From Metabacillus sp. B2-18 (lineage in GTDB: Bacteria; Bacillota; Bacilli; Bacillales; Bacillaceae): DNA of 64,000 nucleotides. The translations under genes were made by a program, and so were the position numbers. Shown piece by piece: positions 1 to 9,057 of the stretch. Numbering within the stretch: position 1 is the stretch's first letter; every line of letters begins with the position of its first letter. The notes below the pieces were generated by a model that did not search any database, was not told the origin of the DNA, and saw only the letters and a list, made by a program, of their open reading frames with translations. Location: NCBI RefSeq assembly GCF_021117275.1, contig NZ_CP088245.1:471501-535500 (forward strand). The letters run 5' to 3'.

Positions 1-1
1 A

Positions 2-805
2 AAAACTAGTTTCTTTTTAGTGCTTCAAGCAATATTTTTAGCAGTTATCGTAACAACAATACAGGAAAGTTCCCAAATCATTTCTTTAATTGGAATGTTT
101 GTTTGTGAAATAGTTAGGCTAAGAAAGCTGCCGCTAGAAGTAAAAGAACAACATGAGGTTCAACAGTTGTCTAAGAAGTTGGAAGAGATGAATGAACATT
201 TTTTAACGGTAAGATCACAACGACATGATTTTCTAAAGCATGTTAGTACATTAGAATTTCTAATAGAACATGAAACGAATCACAAAGCCAAGGAATACTT
301 TCGTTTATTGCTTGGTGAATATAATATGGTCAACCAGGCAATAAAAGGAGAAGAATCTCATATCTCTTCCATTCTATTAAAATATAAAAAGTTAGCTGAA
401 CAAACAGGAACAGGTATTGAATATAGCTTTAATGTACCAGTCTCGTCACTGCCTATGAAGCCAATTCATCAGGTTCAATTGATCGCAAATCTCTTAGAGA
501 ATGCCGTTGAGGCTTCACAGAGTTATCATGAAATTTATCATCAGTCCGCCCTTGCTGTAAAAACAGAAATTCATGGCGGCATTTATATTCTTGAAATCAT
601 AAACAATGCTATATTTACCGGTAAAAACGAAATAGATTATTTGTTTGAAAAGTTCGGTGCAACTTCAAAGGGGAAAGGTCATCAAGGTTTAGGTACCTTT
701 ATCATCTCTAATTTAGTAAAGTCATATAATGGACGATTATCTTTTCAATATATTGAAAATACAATAAATATAAAGATAAAAATTCCACTTATAGTTAAAG
801 GCTGA
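2..805 (+). CDS. GHKL sensor histidine kinase, 5'-truncated by window edge
   Basis: This is the C-terminal part of a membrane-linked sensor kinase that autophosphorylates on His and would pass phosphate to a response regulator outside the window. The frame is open to the first bases, so the true start lies upstream; the GTG at base 20 is only an in-frame codon. A hydrophobic segment comes first. A coiled region follows with the H-box RSQRHDFLKHV, then a GHKL ATPase domain with N-box NLLENAVEAS and G-box GLGTF. The RHDFL..H form is typical of the SpoOB/AgrC/CitA-type phosphoacceptor group. The gene ends in a terminator hairpin that contains its own stop codon. The signal sensed cannot be told because the sensor part is missing. 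Confidence 0.8.
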   Translation, partial: KTSFFLVLQAIFLAVIVTTIQESSQIISLIGMFVCEIVRLRKLPLEVKEQHEVQQLSKKLEEMNEHFLTVRSQRHDFLKHVSTLEFLIEHETNHKAKEYFRLLLGEYNMVNQAIKGEESHISSILLKYKKLAEQTGTGIEYSFNVPVSSLPMKPIHQVQLIANLLENAVEASQSYHEIYHQSALAVKTEIHGGIYILEIINNAIFTGKNEIDYLFEKFGATSKGKGHQGLGTFIISNLVKSYNGRLSFQYIENTINIKIKIPLIVKG

Positions 806-828
806 TTCGAAAGATGAGTCAGCCTTTT
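797..828. terminator. bidirectional rho-independent terminator
   Basis: The 9-bp arms AAAGGCTGA (797-805) and TCAGCCTTT (819-827) are perfectly complementary, with A and T runs outside. It serves the kinase (+) and the membrane protein (-). Both stop codons lie inside the stem. Confidence 0.85.
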
Positions 829-1379
829 GTAAGGTTATTTATTTTAATTAACTTCTCAACCATCCATTTAATGCTGATTGCTAAAAGGATATAAATAGGA
901 AATGAGTAAAAATGGGACCAACTTATCTGTAGATAAATTCCTAATAATATAGCTATCGGTTCAAAAATAAATGAAAAGATAGCAGATAGGATGATGGAGG
1001 CGAAAATATATGATCTCCATTTTGTGAAAAATTGATAAAGTAACATAAAATAAATGGAAATCATTAGATCGATACATAAAATCCTTGGGCCCCAAGGTAG
1101 AATCATTTTAGGATATTCCCAAACTTGCAGCTCCCCTCCGAGAGTGTCCAAAAAGGTTACGATATTTAATGTGATAAATCCAAACAAAAGAATCGTCAAC
1201 AGTCTGCTTTTGTCTAGTAAACGAATCCATACAATAAACAAAATAACGAACGTAATAATAAGGAACCACCATTGATAGCTAAAAATAATATCATCTCGCC
1301 AATATTCCCAACGAATTTTTGATAATTTCGCTTGAGTTTCCATAATATCAATTAGGCTCGGATTCATCGCATACCTCAC
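819..1379 (-). CDS. CBO0543-type integral membrane protein
   Basis: A 186-residue membrane protein with about five hydrophobic helices. The segment WEYPKMILPWGPRILCID and the WEYWRDDI stretch near the N-terminus match what I know of the CBO0543 family, common in Bacillus and Clostridium and often near sporulation or sensing genes. No catalytic motif is visible and the function is unknown. It is convergent with the upstream kinase and shares that gene's terminator. Start choice is uncertain: MRYAMNP has two closely spaced ATGs and no strong ribosome binding site. Confidence 0.65.
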   Translation of the reverse strand: MRYAMNPSLIDIMETQAKLSKIRWEYWRDDIIFSYQWWFLIITFVILFIVWIRLLDKSRLLTILLFGFITLNIVTFLDTLGGELQVWEYPKMILPWGPRILCIDLMISIYFMLLYQFFTKWRSYIFASIILSAIFSFIFEPIAILLGIYLQISWSHFYSFPIYILLAISIKWMVEKLIKINNLTKG

Positions 1380-1700
1380 AATGTAAAATGTTGTTACTTA
1401 TTATGGGTATTTTATTAAATATTATGAGTGTATGTTGAAAGAATGGGATTTCAAGTAAGTAAAGTTTCTATAGTCGTCATATTATTGTTTTTCATGTAAT
1501 CTAGATTCAATGTCAAGTTATCGCATGCGCATTTAAACATACTTAACGAAAGTGATTATTATTCTAATAAATAGTAGTGGAGAAACATAAGATGATACGA
1601 AGCATAGTGCTTGGTATCCAAAACGTTCATTTGTAGACTATATACTTAGTGTAAGTTACTTTATTGTATCTCTTACTATTACCTGGGGGCCCTATTTAGA
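1380..1700. other. intergenic region with one hairpin
   Basis: These 321 bases lie between divergent genes and hold no convincing ORF. The only clear structure is the inverted repeat at 1594-1618. The run TGGGGGC about ten bases before 1701 is the probable ribosome binding site of the ABC exporter. I could not assign a clean -35/-10 pair. Confidence 0.5.
1594..1618. promoter_or_regulatory. inverted repeat upstream of ABC exporter operon
   Basis: The arms GATACGAAGCA (1594-1604) and TGCTTGGTATC (1608-1618) pair with one mismatch around a 3-base loop. No T-run follows, so it is not a terminator. It could be a repressor operator or an mRNA hairpin for the exporter operon about 85 bases downstream. 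Confidence 0.4.
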
Positions 1701-3431
1701 ATGTTAAAATTAAGATCATTTCTACATCCATACAAAATACCGATGGTGGTTGCATTGCTATTAATGTTAACTGAATTGGCAGTGGAACTATTACAACCTT
1801 TATTAATGGCAAAAATTATTGATGATGGAATACTAAAAGAGAACTATTCGATCGTTACTTTTTGGGGCGCAGTGATGTTGGGTTTGTCTCTCCTCGCATT
1901 TGCTTCAGGTATTATTAATTCTTTCTATGCTGCACATGTTAGTCAGGGCTTTGGTTTTGAAATAAGAAAACAATTATTTACAAAGGTTCAATCCTTTACC
2001 TTTGAGAAACTAAGTAAGTTTCCTGCATCATCTCTTATTACAAGAATGACCAATGACATTACCCAGCTACAAAATACGCTGTTTATGGGTCTTCGAATTA
2101 TGTTAAGAGCCCCGCTTCTTGTTATTGGCTCAGTTATCATGTCATTTTTTGTGAATGCTGCTTTAGCAACAGTGTTTGCGTTTGTTATTCCTGTTGTTAT
2201 CATTCTTCTTATTTGGATTATGAAAAAAGGTAGTGGTTTATTCAAAAAGGTTCAAGCGAAATTAGATGCAGTGAATGACGTATTAAGAGAAAATCTGATG
2301 GGGATGAGGTTAATTAAGGCTTATGTACGTAGAGGTCATGAAATTGAACGCTTTACAAAAGCCACTAATTCATTAAGGAATTCAACAACAAAAACATTGC
2401 GAATGATTGAAATGGCAATGCCGATCTTGCTTCTTATTATGAATATCGGCATTATCTACATTCTGTGGAATGGTCAAGTACAGGTTGCAAATGGAAATAT
2501 TCAGGTAGGTGAAGTGGTTGCAATTGTCAACTATGGTCTAAGAACAACAGCAGCTTTATCAATGTTTTCCTTTATTGTTATGTTTCTTTCACGCTCTCGT
2601 GCTTCGGCTTCACGTGTGATGGAGGTTTTAGAAACAGATGGATCGGAAGAGTCTGTGGGGGAACAGGTATTACTCCAAGACGGAAGTATCAAATTTAATA
2701 ATGTTACATTTGTTTATCCTGGAACTAGTGAAAGAGTATTAAAAGATATTTCTTTTCATGTGAAAGCAGGTGACACAGTTGCTGTAATGGGTGGCACAGG
2801 ATCAGGGAAGTCATCTCTTTTTCAGTTAATTCCAAGACTATATGGAGTTAACTCGGGAAAGATCTTAATTGACGATGTTTCAGTTGAGAGCATGAACATC
2901 GAGTATTTGCGGAATCAAATAGGTTTAGTTCCTCAGGAAGCCGTGTTATTCTCTGGATCAATAAAGGACAATATTGCGTGGGGGAAGGAGCATGCTTCAA
3001 ATGAAGAGATCATTGAAGCGGCAAAAGCAGCGCAAATTCACGAAACGATTATAAAGCTTCCTAATCAGTATGAAACAAAAATAGGACAAAAAGGGGTTAA
3101 TCTTTCAGGTGGACAAAAGCAAAGATTGTCTGTTGCAAGAGCCTTTGTCCGCAGACCGAAAATACTCTTGTTAGATGATAGCACTAGTGCTCTTGATGTC
3201 AAAACAGAAAAGAAATTACTGAATGCATTAAAAAACTATACATGCACGACGTTACTTATTACTCAAAAAATTAGCACAGCACAAGAGTCAGATCACATTT
3301 TATTGTTGGATGAAGGGAAGGTAGTAGCTTATGGACAACATCATAGGTTATTAGAAACATCCCTTCTCTATCAAAAAATCTATCAATCTCAAATGATGGA
3401 GGGGGTGTCCAATGTTAAAGCATCTAACTAG
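1701..3431 (+). CDS. heterodimeric ABC exporter, subunit with degenerate ATP site (YfiB-like)
   Basis: A 576-residue half-transporter: a six-helix membrane domain in the first ~310 residues and an ATPase domain after it. Walker A is GGTGSGKSS (364-372) and the signature LSGGQKQR is intact. The residue after Walker B is Asp493 instead of the catalytic Glu (LLLDDST), and the H-loop His is Gln522 (ITQK). This is the known pattern of the non-catalytic partner in heterodimeric exporters such as BmrC/BmrD or TM287/288. Length and sequence resemble B. subtilis YfiB. It overlaps the next gene by 20 bp, so the two are translationally coupled. The substrate is unknown and likely an amphipathic drug or lipid-like molecule. 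Confidence 0.85.
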   Translation: MLKLRSFLHPYKIPMVVALLLMLTELAVELLQPLLMAKIIDDGILKENYSIVTFWGAVMLGLSLLAFASGIINSFYAAHVSQGFGFEIRKQLFTKVQSFTFEKLSKFPASSLITRMTNDITQLQNTLFMGLRIMLRAPLLVIGSVIMSFFVNAALATVFAFVIPVVIILLIWIMKKGSGLFKKVQAKLDAVNDVLRENLMGMRLIKAYVRRGHEIERFTKATNSLRNSTTKTLRMIEMAMPILLLIMNIGIIYILWNGQVQVANGNIQVGEVVAIVNYGLRTTAALSMFSFIVMFLSRSRASASRVMEVLETDGSEESVGEQVLLQDGSIKFNNVTFVYPGTSERVLKDISFHVKAGDTVAVMGGTGSGKSSLFQLIPRLYGVNSGKILIDDVSVESMNIEYLRNQIGLVPQEAVLFSGSIKDNIAWGKEHASNEEIIEAAKAAQIHETIIKLPNQYETKIGQKGVNLSGGQKQRLSVARAFVRRPKILLLDDSTSALDVKTEKKLLNALKNYTCTTLLITQKISTAQESDHILLLDEGKVVAYGQHHRLLETSLLYQKIYQSQMMEGVSNVKASN

Positions 3432-5247
3432 CCCGTTTAAGTATGAAAGAATTTCTATGGACAACCGAAATCAGCTAAAGAAAAAACAAAAAGTAGGGTT
3501 TAAAGAGGGGCTGCAAACGGTCCTTAGGATTTGGAGGTATTTATCCGAAAAAAAAGGTCAGTTTTTCCTTGTGCTGGTTATGGTTATTTTAAGCTCAGGC
3601 TTAGGATTGTTAGGGCCATATTTAATTGGAAAAACAATTGATGAACATATTGTTACATTAGCGACCGATGGCTTGGCTTTCATGGTTATTGGGCTGATAG
3701 CCGTCTTTATATTCCATTCAATATCATTATTCTTACAAAATTATTGGATGATTGGTATTTCGCAATATACAGTAAATAAAATGAGGTTTAATTTGTTTAA
3801 TCATCTACATTTCCTTCCTATTTCATTTTTTGATAAAAGACAGCATGGAGAACTAATGAGCCGTGTGACAAATGATATTGAAAATGTCAGCTCAACCTTA
3901 AATAGCTCAGTTATTCAAATCTTTTCAAGTATATTGACCTTAATCGGTACAGTGACAGTTATGTTATGGCTAAGCCCTTTATTAACCCTTATTACTTTAA
4001 TGATTATCCCTCTTATGATTATCGGTATGAAGTGGATTACTAGACGTACCGGGAGTCTTTTTAAACAGCAACAACAACGTTTAGGTGAACTCAACGGTTA
4101 TATTGAGGAAGTAATATCGGGGCAGAAAATGATTAAAGCCTATTCGCAAGAACAAAAGGTGATTGAAAGCTTTATTGACAAAAGTAATAACTTAAGAAAA
4201 TCAGGGTTTTGGGCTCAAACGATTTCAGGTTTTATTCCTAAGGTTATGAATATGCTGAATAACCTTAGCTTTGCTATCATTGCAGGGATTGGGGGGCTAT
4301 TTGCTCTTAATGGAATGATTACAATAGGTACGATTGTAATTTTTGCGGAATACGCAAGACAATTCACTCGCCCGCTAAATGACTTAGCAAATCAATTTAA
4401 TACGTTGTTATCGGCAATAGCTGGAGCTGAAAGAGTGTTTGATATTCTAGATGAAGAAAGAGAAAAGGATGTAAGCTCTCCAATGGCTATTACCGAATTA
4501 AATGGAGAGGTTCGTTTTAAAGACGTTTGCTTTTCTTACGAACAAGGAGATGATAAGCAAACGATAGAGGGTGTAGATTTCCTAGCACGACCTGGTGAAA
4601 CCGTTGCTTTAGTAGGTCCAACAGGTGCTGGGAAGACAACTGTTATTAATTTAATATCTCGTTTTTATGATGCTGATCAAGGTTCAATTTACATTGATGG
4701 AAAAAATATAAACAGAATAAGCAGGGACAGCTTACGAAATCAAATGGCCTTCGTGCTGCAGGATACCTTTCTTTTTAAAGGCACAATTTTAGATAACATT
4801 AGGTATGGAAGAATGAATGCATCTGATGAGGAAGTTATCGAAGCAGCAAAGCTTGCAAATGCAGAATCATTTATTCATAAGCTACCTGAGCAATATCATT
4901 CACTCATTCAACATGATGGAAATGGAATTAGTCATGGTCAGAAACAGCTACTGGCTATCGCTAGAGCAATGCTTGCGGACCCTAAGATTTTAATTCTAGA
5001 TGAAGCGACGAGCAGTATTGATACGATCACAGAACTAAGAATTCAAGAGGCATTATCGAGATTGATGAAGGGAAGAACAACCTTTGTCATTGCTCATCGA
5101 TTAAATACGATCAAGATGGCTGATCAAATTATTGTTTTAAAAGATGGAAAAATCATTGAAAAAGGAACACATAAACAATTACTTGAAGAACGAGGATTTT
5201 ACTTTGATATGCAATGTCAAAGTGAAATGCTTCAATATGAATCTTAA
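3412..5247 (+). CDS. heterodimeric ABC exporter, catalytic subunit (YfiC-like)
   Basis: A 611-residue partner of the upstream half-transporter, with a membrane domain (about residues 45-345) followed by an ATPase domain. Walker A is GPTGAGKTT. Walker B with catalytic Glu (LILDEATSS) and the H-loop His (VIAHRL) are intact, but the ABC signature is ISHGQ (506-510) rather than LSGGQ. Together with the upstream Asp and Gln changes, this makes one composite ATP site inactive and leaves one competent. The start at 3412 is chosen because GGAGGGGG lies about seven bases upstream, although an ATG at 3457 is possible. A terminator follows. Confidence 0.87.
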   Translation: MLKHLTSPFKYERISMDNRNQLKKKQKVGFKEGLQTVLRIWRYLSEKKGQFFLVLVMVILSSGLGLLGPYLIGKTIDEHIVTLATDGLAFMVIGLIAVFIFHSISLFLQNYWMIGISQYTVNKMRFNLFNHLHFLPISFFDKRQHGELMSRVTNDIENVSSTLNSSVIQIFSSILTLIGTVTVMLWLSPLLTLITLMIIPLMIIGMKWITRRTGSLFKQQQQRLGELNGYIEEVISGQKMIKAYSQEQKVIESFIDKSNNLRKSGFWAQTISGFIPKVMNMLNNLSFAIIAGIGGLFALNGMITIGTIVIFAEYARQFTRPLNDLANQFNTLLSAIAGAERVFDILDEEREKDVSSPMAITELNGEVRFKDVCFSYEQGDDKQTIEGVDFLARPGETVALVGPTGAGKTTVINLISRFYDADQGSIYIDGKNINRISRDSLRNQMAFVLQDTFLFKGTILDNIRYGRMNASDEEVIEAAKLANAESFIHKLPEQYHSLIQHDGNGISHGQKQLLAIARAMLADPKILILDEATSSIDTITELRIQEALSRLMKGRTTFVIAHRLNTIKMADQIIVLKDGKIIEKGTHKQLLEERGFYFDMQCQSEMLQYES

Positions 5248-5262
5248 TGGGATGTATTGCAG

Positions 5263-5292
5263 AACCTTCTTACTTAATTAAGAAGGTTTTTT
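5263..5292 (+). terminator. rho-independent terminator of ABC exporter operon
   Basis: A perfect 10-bp stem, AACCTTCTTA (5263-5272) with TAAGAAGGTT (5279-5288), followed by a T-run. Confidence 0.9.
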
Positions 5293-5438
5293 CTTTTGAC
5301 TGTTGTTGACACTAGGAAATATTTACACAAAATCAATACTCTATTTACAAAAATATACATTATCTTTAAACCAACTTTATAATTCGTTGATACTATAAAG
5401 CTGTGAAGGACAAGTGAATAGATTAGGTTGTGAAAATG

Positions 5439-5510
5439 AGAAACCATAAAAAGAAATAGGAGAATTACGTTATCGTAACCCCTGTGTTTTTTTATGGTTT
5501 CTTTATTTTA
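5439..5510 (+). promoter_or_regulatory. terminator-like leader, probable GlpP antitermination site
   Basis: A perfect 14-bp inverted repeat, AGAAACCATAAAAA (5439-5452) and TTTTTATGGTTTCT (5489-5502), encloses a 36-base loop with its own small hairpin TTACG-TTAT-CGTAA (5465-5478). A T-rich tract follows. It lies just upstream of glpP. In B. subtilis, GlpP with glycerol-3-phosphate binds leader mRNAs of the glp regulon and lets transcription pass such terminators, so autoregulation is inferred. A possible -10 is TATAAT at 5378-5383, with only a weak -35 (TATACA, 5354-5359). Confidence 0.6.
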
Positions 5511-5549
5511 CTATTCAACCTTCAAGTTAATTATGAAGGAGTGGGTAGG

Positions 5550-6146
5550 ATGGACATGCTACAGGAATTTGCAAAAAGATTGAAAGAAGATCAGGTTATT
5601 GCATCTATTAAAGATCCCAAAAGCTTGGATCAGTTTTTAAACACAAATATACAATCAGCCTTTTTATTAACAGGAAACATTAGTGTGATTAAAAGATATG
5701 TTGACTTACTAAAGAAAAACAATAGATTTGTGTTTTTGCATATAGAAAAAATCCCGGGCATCAGTTATGACCGTGAAGGATTGAAATTTATAGCAAAGTA
5801 TGTAAAGCCAACTGGAATTATAACAACGAAAAGCTCGCTTATCCAATTAGCAAAAAAAGAAGGTTTGTTAACAATTCAAAGGCTCTTTTTAGTTGATACA
5901 GATGCAGTGAAAAACGGCTTACAAACAGTCAACGATATTCAACCAGATGCTCTTGAGATTATGCCTGCGCTTATTCCAGATATGATTAGCAAGTTAAGAA
6001 GAGAAACAAATCTTCCTATTATTACAGGTGGACTTATTCAAAATCAATTACAAATTGAAGCGGCATTAGAGAGTGGAGCTGTAGCTGTTTCGACTGGGAG
6101 ACCTTGGCTTTGGAAGACCTGTAAAGAGGAAAAGCATCGTATATAA
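5550..6146 (+). CDS. glpP: glycerol-3-phosphate responsive antiterminator GlpP
   Basis: A 198-residue RNA-binding antiterminator that, with glycerol-3-phosphate, allows transcription through leader terminators of glycerol and glycerophosphate genes. The sequence fits the G3P_antiterm family, a TIM-barrel-like fold. It has FLLTGNI near residue 40, HIEKIPGI, TTKSSLI, ALEIMPALIP and a phosphate-site-like C-terminal motif GAVAVSTGRPWLW. The start at 5550 is preferred because AAGGAG lies nine bases before it; a longer frame from 5484 would run through the leader terminator. It heads the ugpCAEB genes, 21 bases apart. Confidence 0.93.
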   Translation: MDMLQEFAKRLKEDQVIASIKDPKSLDQFLNTNIQSAFLLTGNISVIKRYVDLLKKNNRFVFLHIEKIPGISYDREGLKFIAKYVKPTGIITTKSSLIQLAKKEGLLTIQRLFLVDTDAVKNGLQTVNDIQPDALEIMPALIPDMISKLRRETNLPIITGGLIQNQLQIEAALESGAVAVSTGRPWLWKTCKEEKHRI

Positions 6147-6167
6147 ATACATGAGGAGGTTTACGGA

Positions 6168-7289
6168 ATGAAGCGTGTACAGTTAAAAAAAGTGACAAAG
6201 TCCTATGATGGGAAATCTGATGTGATAAAAGAAATTGATGTCACAATTGAACCAGGTGAATTTTTTGTATTAGTAGGTCCTTCTGGATGTGGAAAAAGCA
6301 CAATGCTTCGAATGATTGCTGGGCTTGAGGGTATATCAAAAGGAGAATTATTTATTGGTGATATCCTTTCCAATCAACTACCACCAAGTCAGCGGAACCT
6401 ATCAATGGTGTTTCAAAACTATGCATTATATCCACATCTAAGTGTTGAACAAAACATTACCTTTGGCTTACATACAAAGAAAATCTCAAAATCAGAGCAA
6501 AAGAAACGATGCCTAGAGACTGCTGAAATGTTGGGGTTGTCCGAATTGTTAGATCGTAAACCGAGACAATTGTCAGGTGGTCAACGACAAAGGGTAGCAT
6601 TAGCACGTGCGATTGTTACACATGCACCGATTTGTTTAATGGACGAGCCTTTATCTAATTTAGATGCAAAGCTAAGAGCAAAAATGAGATCTGAAATCAG
6701 GCAGATTCAAAGAAAACTAGGTATTACGATGGTCTATGTTACACATGATCAAACGGAAGCAATGACAATGGCTGACCGTATGATGATTTTGCATAACGGT
6801 AAAATACAGCAAATTGGCCGACCTATTGATATCTATAATAGCCCTGCGAATACATTTGTAGCATCTTTCATCGGAGCACCTCCGATGAATCTCTCAGTAG
6901 TATCAGTAAGAGATAATCGTTTACTTCTTGATGATAACCGTTCAATTTTACTAGCTAATGAGGTTGCTAGTCTTCTGCCTAAAGATAAGAAGCTAATGGT
7001 AGGAGTCCGTTCTGAGGCTGTAAAGCTTGCTAAAGAAGGTAAGATGAGCTTTTTCGCTGAGGCTGTAAATGTGGAGGTGCTTGGTACAGAAACTCTCATT
7101 ACATTTGAGGTTGGTCATAAACAGTGGATTGCAAAATGGAACGGACAATGGAACGTTGATATCGGGGAAAGAATTCCGTTATACGTTACACCTTCAGAAA
7201 TTTATATGTTTGATGCTGACAGTGGGGAGTGTTTATGGCATCAATCTAATAGATTTGATCAACACACTCTTAAGGAGGCAGTTTTATGA
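6168..7289 (+). CDS. ugpC: glycerol-phosphate ABC importer, ATPase UgpC-like
   Basis: A 373-residue ATPase of the MalK/UgpC/MsmX group that energises the adjacent UgpA/UgpE permeases. The N-terminal ATPase carries Walker A GPSGCGKST, signature LSGGQRQR, Walker B LMDEPLSNLD and switch His YVTHDQTEAM. The C-terminal ~130 residues form the TOBE-type domain usual for this subfamily. A strong GAGGAGG site precedes the ATG, and the gene ends with a 4-bp overlap (ATGA) with ugpA. Context with glpP and a GP-PDE points to glycerol-3-phosphate or glycerophosphodiesters as substrate, though MsmX-like ATPases can serve several sugar importers. Confidence 0.9.
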   Translation: MKRVQLKKVTKSYDGKSDVIKEIDVTIEPGEFFVLVGPSGCGKSTMLRMIAGLEGISKGELFIGDILSNQLPPSQRNLSMVFQNYALYPHLSVEQNITFGLHTKKISKSEQKKRCLETAEMLGLSELLDRKPRQLSGGQRQRVALARAIVTHAPICLMDEPLSNLDAKLRAKMRSEIRQIQRKLGITMVYVTHDQTEAMTMADRMMILHNGKIQQIGRPIDIYNSPANTFVASFIGAPPMNLSVVSVRDNRLLLDDNRSILLANEVASLLPKDKKLMVGVRSEAVKLAKEGKMSFFAEAVNVEVLGTETLITFEVGHKQWIAKWNGQWNVDIGERIPLYVTPSEIYMFDADSGECLWHQSNRFDQHTLKEAVL

Positions 7290-8224
7290 GTAGCTTGCCT
7301 GATGTTTCATCACCTTCGCTTGATATACAAACAAGTTCAAAAGTCAAAAAAAGAGAGGTACCCAACTTTTTAATAGGATTACTTTATCTGGCACCATCTA
7401 TTATTCTGTTTGGATTATTTCTTTTTTATCCAATGTTACGCACGTTATATTTAAGCTTTTTTTTAACAGATGGACAAGGAGTGCCGATTACGTTTGTTGG
7501 CTTTGAAAACTTCACTTATCTTTTACAGTCTAAGAGTTTTCAGCAAAGTCTAAAAGCAACAATACTATTTGTCTTGTACACAGTTCCTTTAGGAGTGGTG
7601 ATTGCATTATTTTTAGCAGTTATTGCAAATGAAAAGGTGAAGGGAATAGGCTTTTTTCGAACGATATATTCGTCCACGATGGGAATGAGTGTCGCGGCTT
7701 CTTCGGTTATTTGGATGTTTATGTATAACCCTGCAATAGGAATATTAAATAAGTTGGTCACAGCTGTTGGTGGATCGGAAATTCAATGGTTATTAGACCC
7801 GAAGTTTGCTCTGTTCTCTGTTGCGATATCAACAATTTGGATGAATACAGGATTTGCTTTTCTTATTTTGTTAGGAGGATTGCAAAATATTGATGATTAT
7901 TTGTACGAGAATGCTGAGATAGCAGGAGTGAGCTATTGGTATAAACTCAGGAAAATTACAATCCCGATGTTATCTCCGACACTATTCTTTATTATTACAG
8001 TTTCCTTAATCAATGCATTTCAAACCTTTGGACAGATCGATATTTTAACAAAGGGAGGACCAGTGGAGTCGACAAATGTCATTGTCTATTCCATCTATAA
8101 AGATGCATTTGTAAACTATAATGTTGGGTCTGCAAGCGCTCAAGCAACAATTCTTTTCTTCTGTATCTTATTTATTACCATTCTTCAATTTAAGCTTGGG
8201 GAACGGAAGGTGCATTATCAATGA
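7286..8224 (+). CDS. ugpA: glycerol-phosphate ABC importer permease UgpA-like
   Basis: A 312-residue inner-membrane permease with six predicted helices. The cytoplasmic EAA loop reads ENAEIAGVSYWYKL and contacts the ATPase. The long soluble N-terminus before the first helix is typical of MalF/UgpA-type subunits. It overlaps ugpC and ugpE by 4 bp each, so the three are translationally coupled. Substrate specificity is inferred from neighbours, not from this protein. Confidence 0.88.
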   Translation: MSSLPDVSSPSLDIQTSSKVKKREVPNFLIGLLYLAPSIILFGLFLFYPMLRTLYLSFFLTDGQGVPITFVGFENFTYLLQSKSFQQSLKATILFVLYTVPLGVVIALFLAVIANEKVKGIGFFRTIYSSTMGMSVAASSVIWMFMYNPAIGILNKLVTAVGGSEIQWLLDPKFALFSVAISTIWMNTGFAFLILLGGLQNIDDYLYENAEIAGVSYWYKLRKITIPMLSPTLFFIITVSLINAFQTFGQIDILTKGGPVESTNVIVYSIYKDAFVNYNVGSASAQATILFFCILFITILQFKLGERKVHYQ

Positions 8225-9033
8225 GGAGTTTTAAAAAGATTGTATTATATACGCTGTTAATTGTCTCAGTTATTTTTATGGTGTTTCCAATTTTTTATGC
8301 ATTCATGATCAGTTTTATGCAAGGAGGAGAGGTGCTCAAAGGTAATCTAATCCCTAATAGTCTTACCTTAGAAAACTATAAATCCGCTTTTGAAAAGGTC
8401 CCGCTACTTCAATATCTATGGAATAGTTTTTATGTGTCAACCGTTGTTATGGTAGGTCAATTAATAGTGTCTAGCTTGGCAGCATTTGCCTTTGTATTTA
8501 TATCCTTTAAAGGAAGAGAACTTATTTTCTTCTTATTTATTTCAACGATGATGATTCCTTGGGAAGCAACAATGGTTCCGAATTTCATGACGATTCAAAA
8601 GCTTGGATGGCTGAATTCCTATTCTAGTCTTACCATTCCATTTTTCGCATTAGCCTTCGGAACGTTTTTGTTAAGACAACAATTTAAAACAATCCCTAAG
8701 GAATTGTATGAAGCTTCACAGGTTGCTGGAATAAGTCATTTTCGCTTCTTTTGGAACGTTGTTTTACCAGTTTCAAAAACAAGCTTAATAACATTAGGAA
8801 TCTATAGCTTTTTAACAACCTGGAATATGTACCTATGGCCGTTGCTTGTAACAAACAACGAAAGTGTTCGAACGGTACAAATTGGTTTAAAACAGCTGCA
8901 ATCACAAGAAATTTCTACCGAATGGGGGGTGGTGATGGCGGCAGTCGTTGTAGTTATTCTTCCTACACTCATTTTATTGTTTATCGGTCAAAGACGTCTT
9001 CAAAGTGGACTTACACAAGGCGCAATTAAGTAA
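8221..9033 (+). CDS. ugpE: glycerol-phosphate ABC importer permease UgpE-like
   Basis: A 270-residue second permease of the MalG/UgpE type with six helices. The EAA loop is YEASQVAGISHFRFF, followed by WNVVLPVSK. It forms the heterodimeric channel with UgpA. It overlaps ugpA by 4 bp and is followed after 24 bases by the gene for the binding lipoprotein, which has its own AAGGAGG site. Confidence 0.88.
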   Translation: MRSFKKIVLYTLLIVSVIFMVFPIFYAFMISFMQGGEVLKGNLIPNSLTLENYKSAFEKVPLLQYLWNSFYVSTVVMVGQLIVSSLAAFAFVFISFKGRELIFFLFISTMMIPWEATMVPNFMTIQKLGWLNSYSSLTIPFFALAFGTFLLRQQFKTIPKELYEASQVAGISHFRFFWNVVLPVSKTSLITLGIYSFLTTWNMYLWPLLVTNNESVRTVQIGLKQLQSQEISTEWGVVMAAVVVVILPTLILLFIGQRRLQSGLTQGAIK

Positions 9034-9057
9034 TGCAAAAATAAGGAGGACTCATTC

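Noticed and set aside
1380..1700. T-box or similar leader before the ABC exporter
   Set aside because: No T-box motif (TGGNACCGCG) and no terminator/antiterminator pair; only one hairpin is present.
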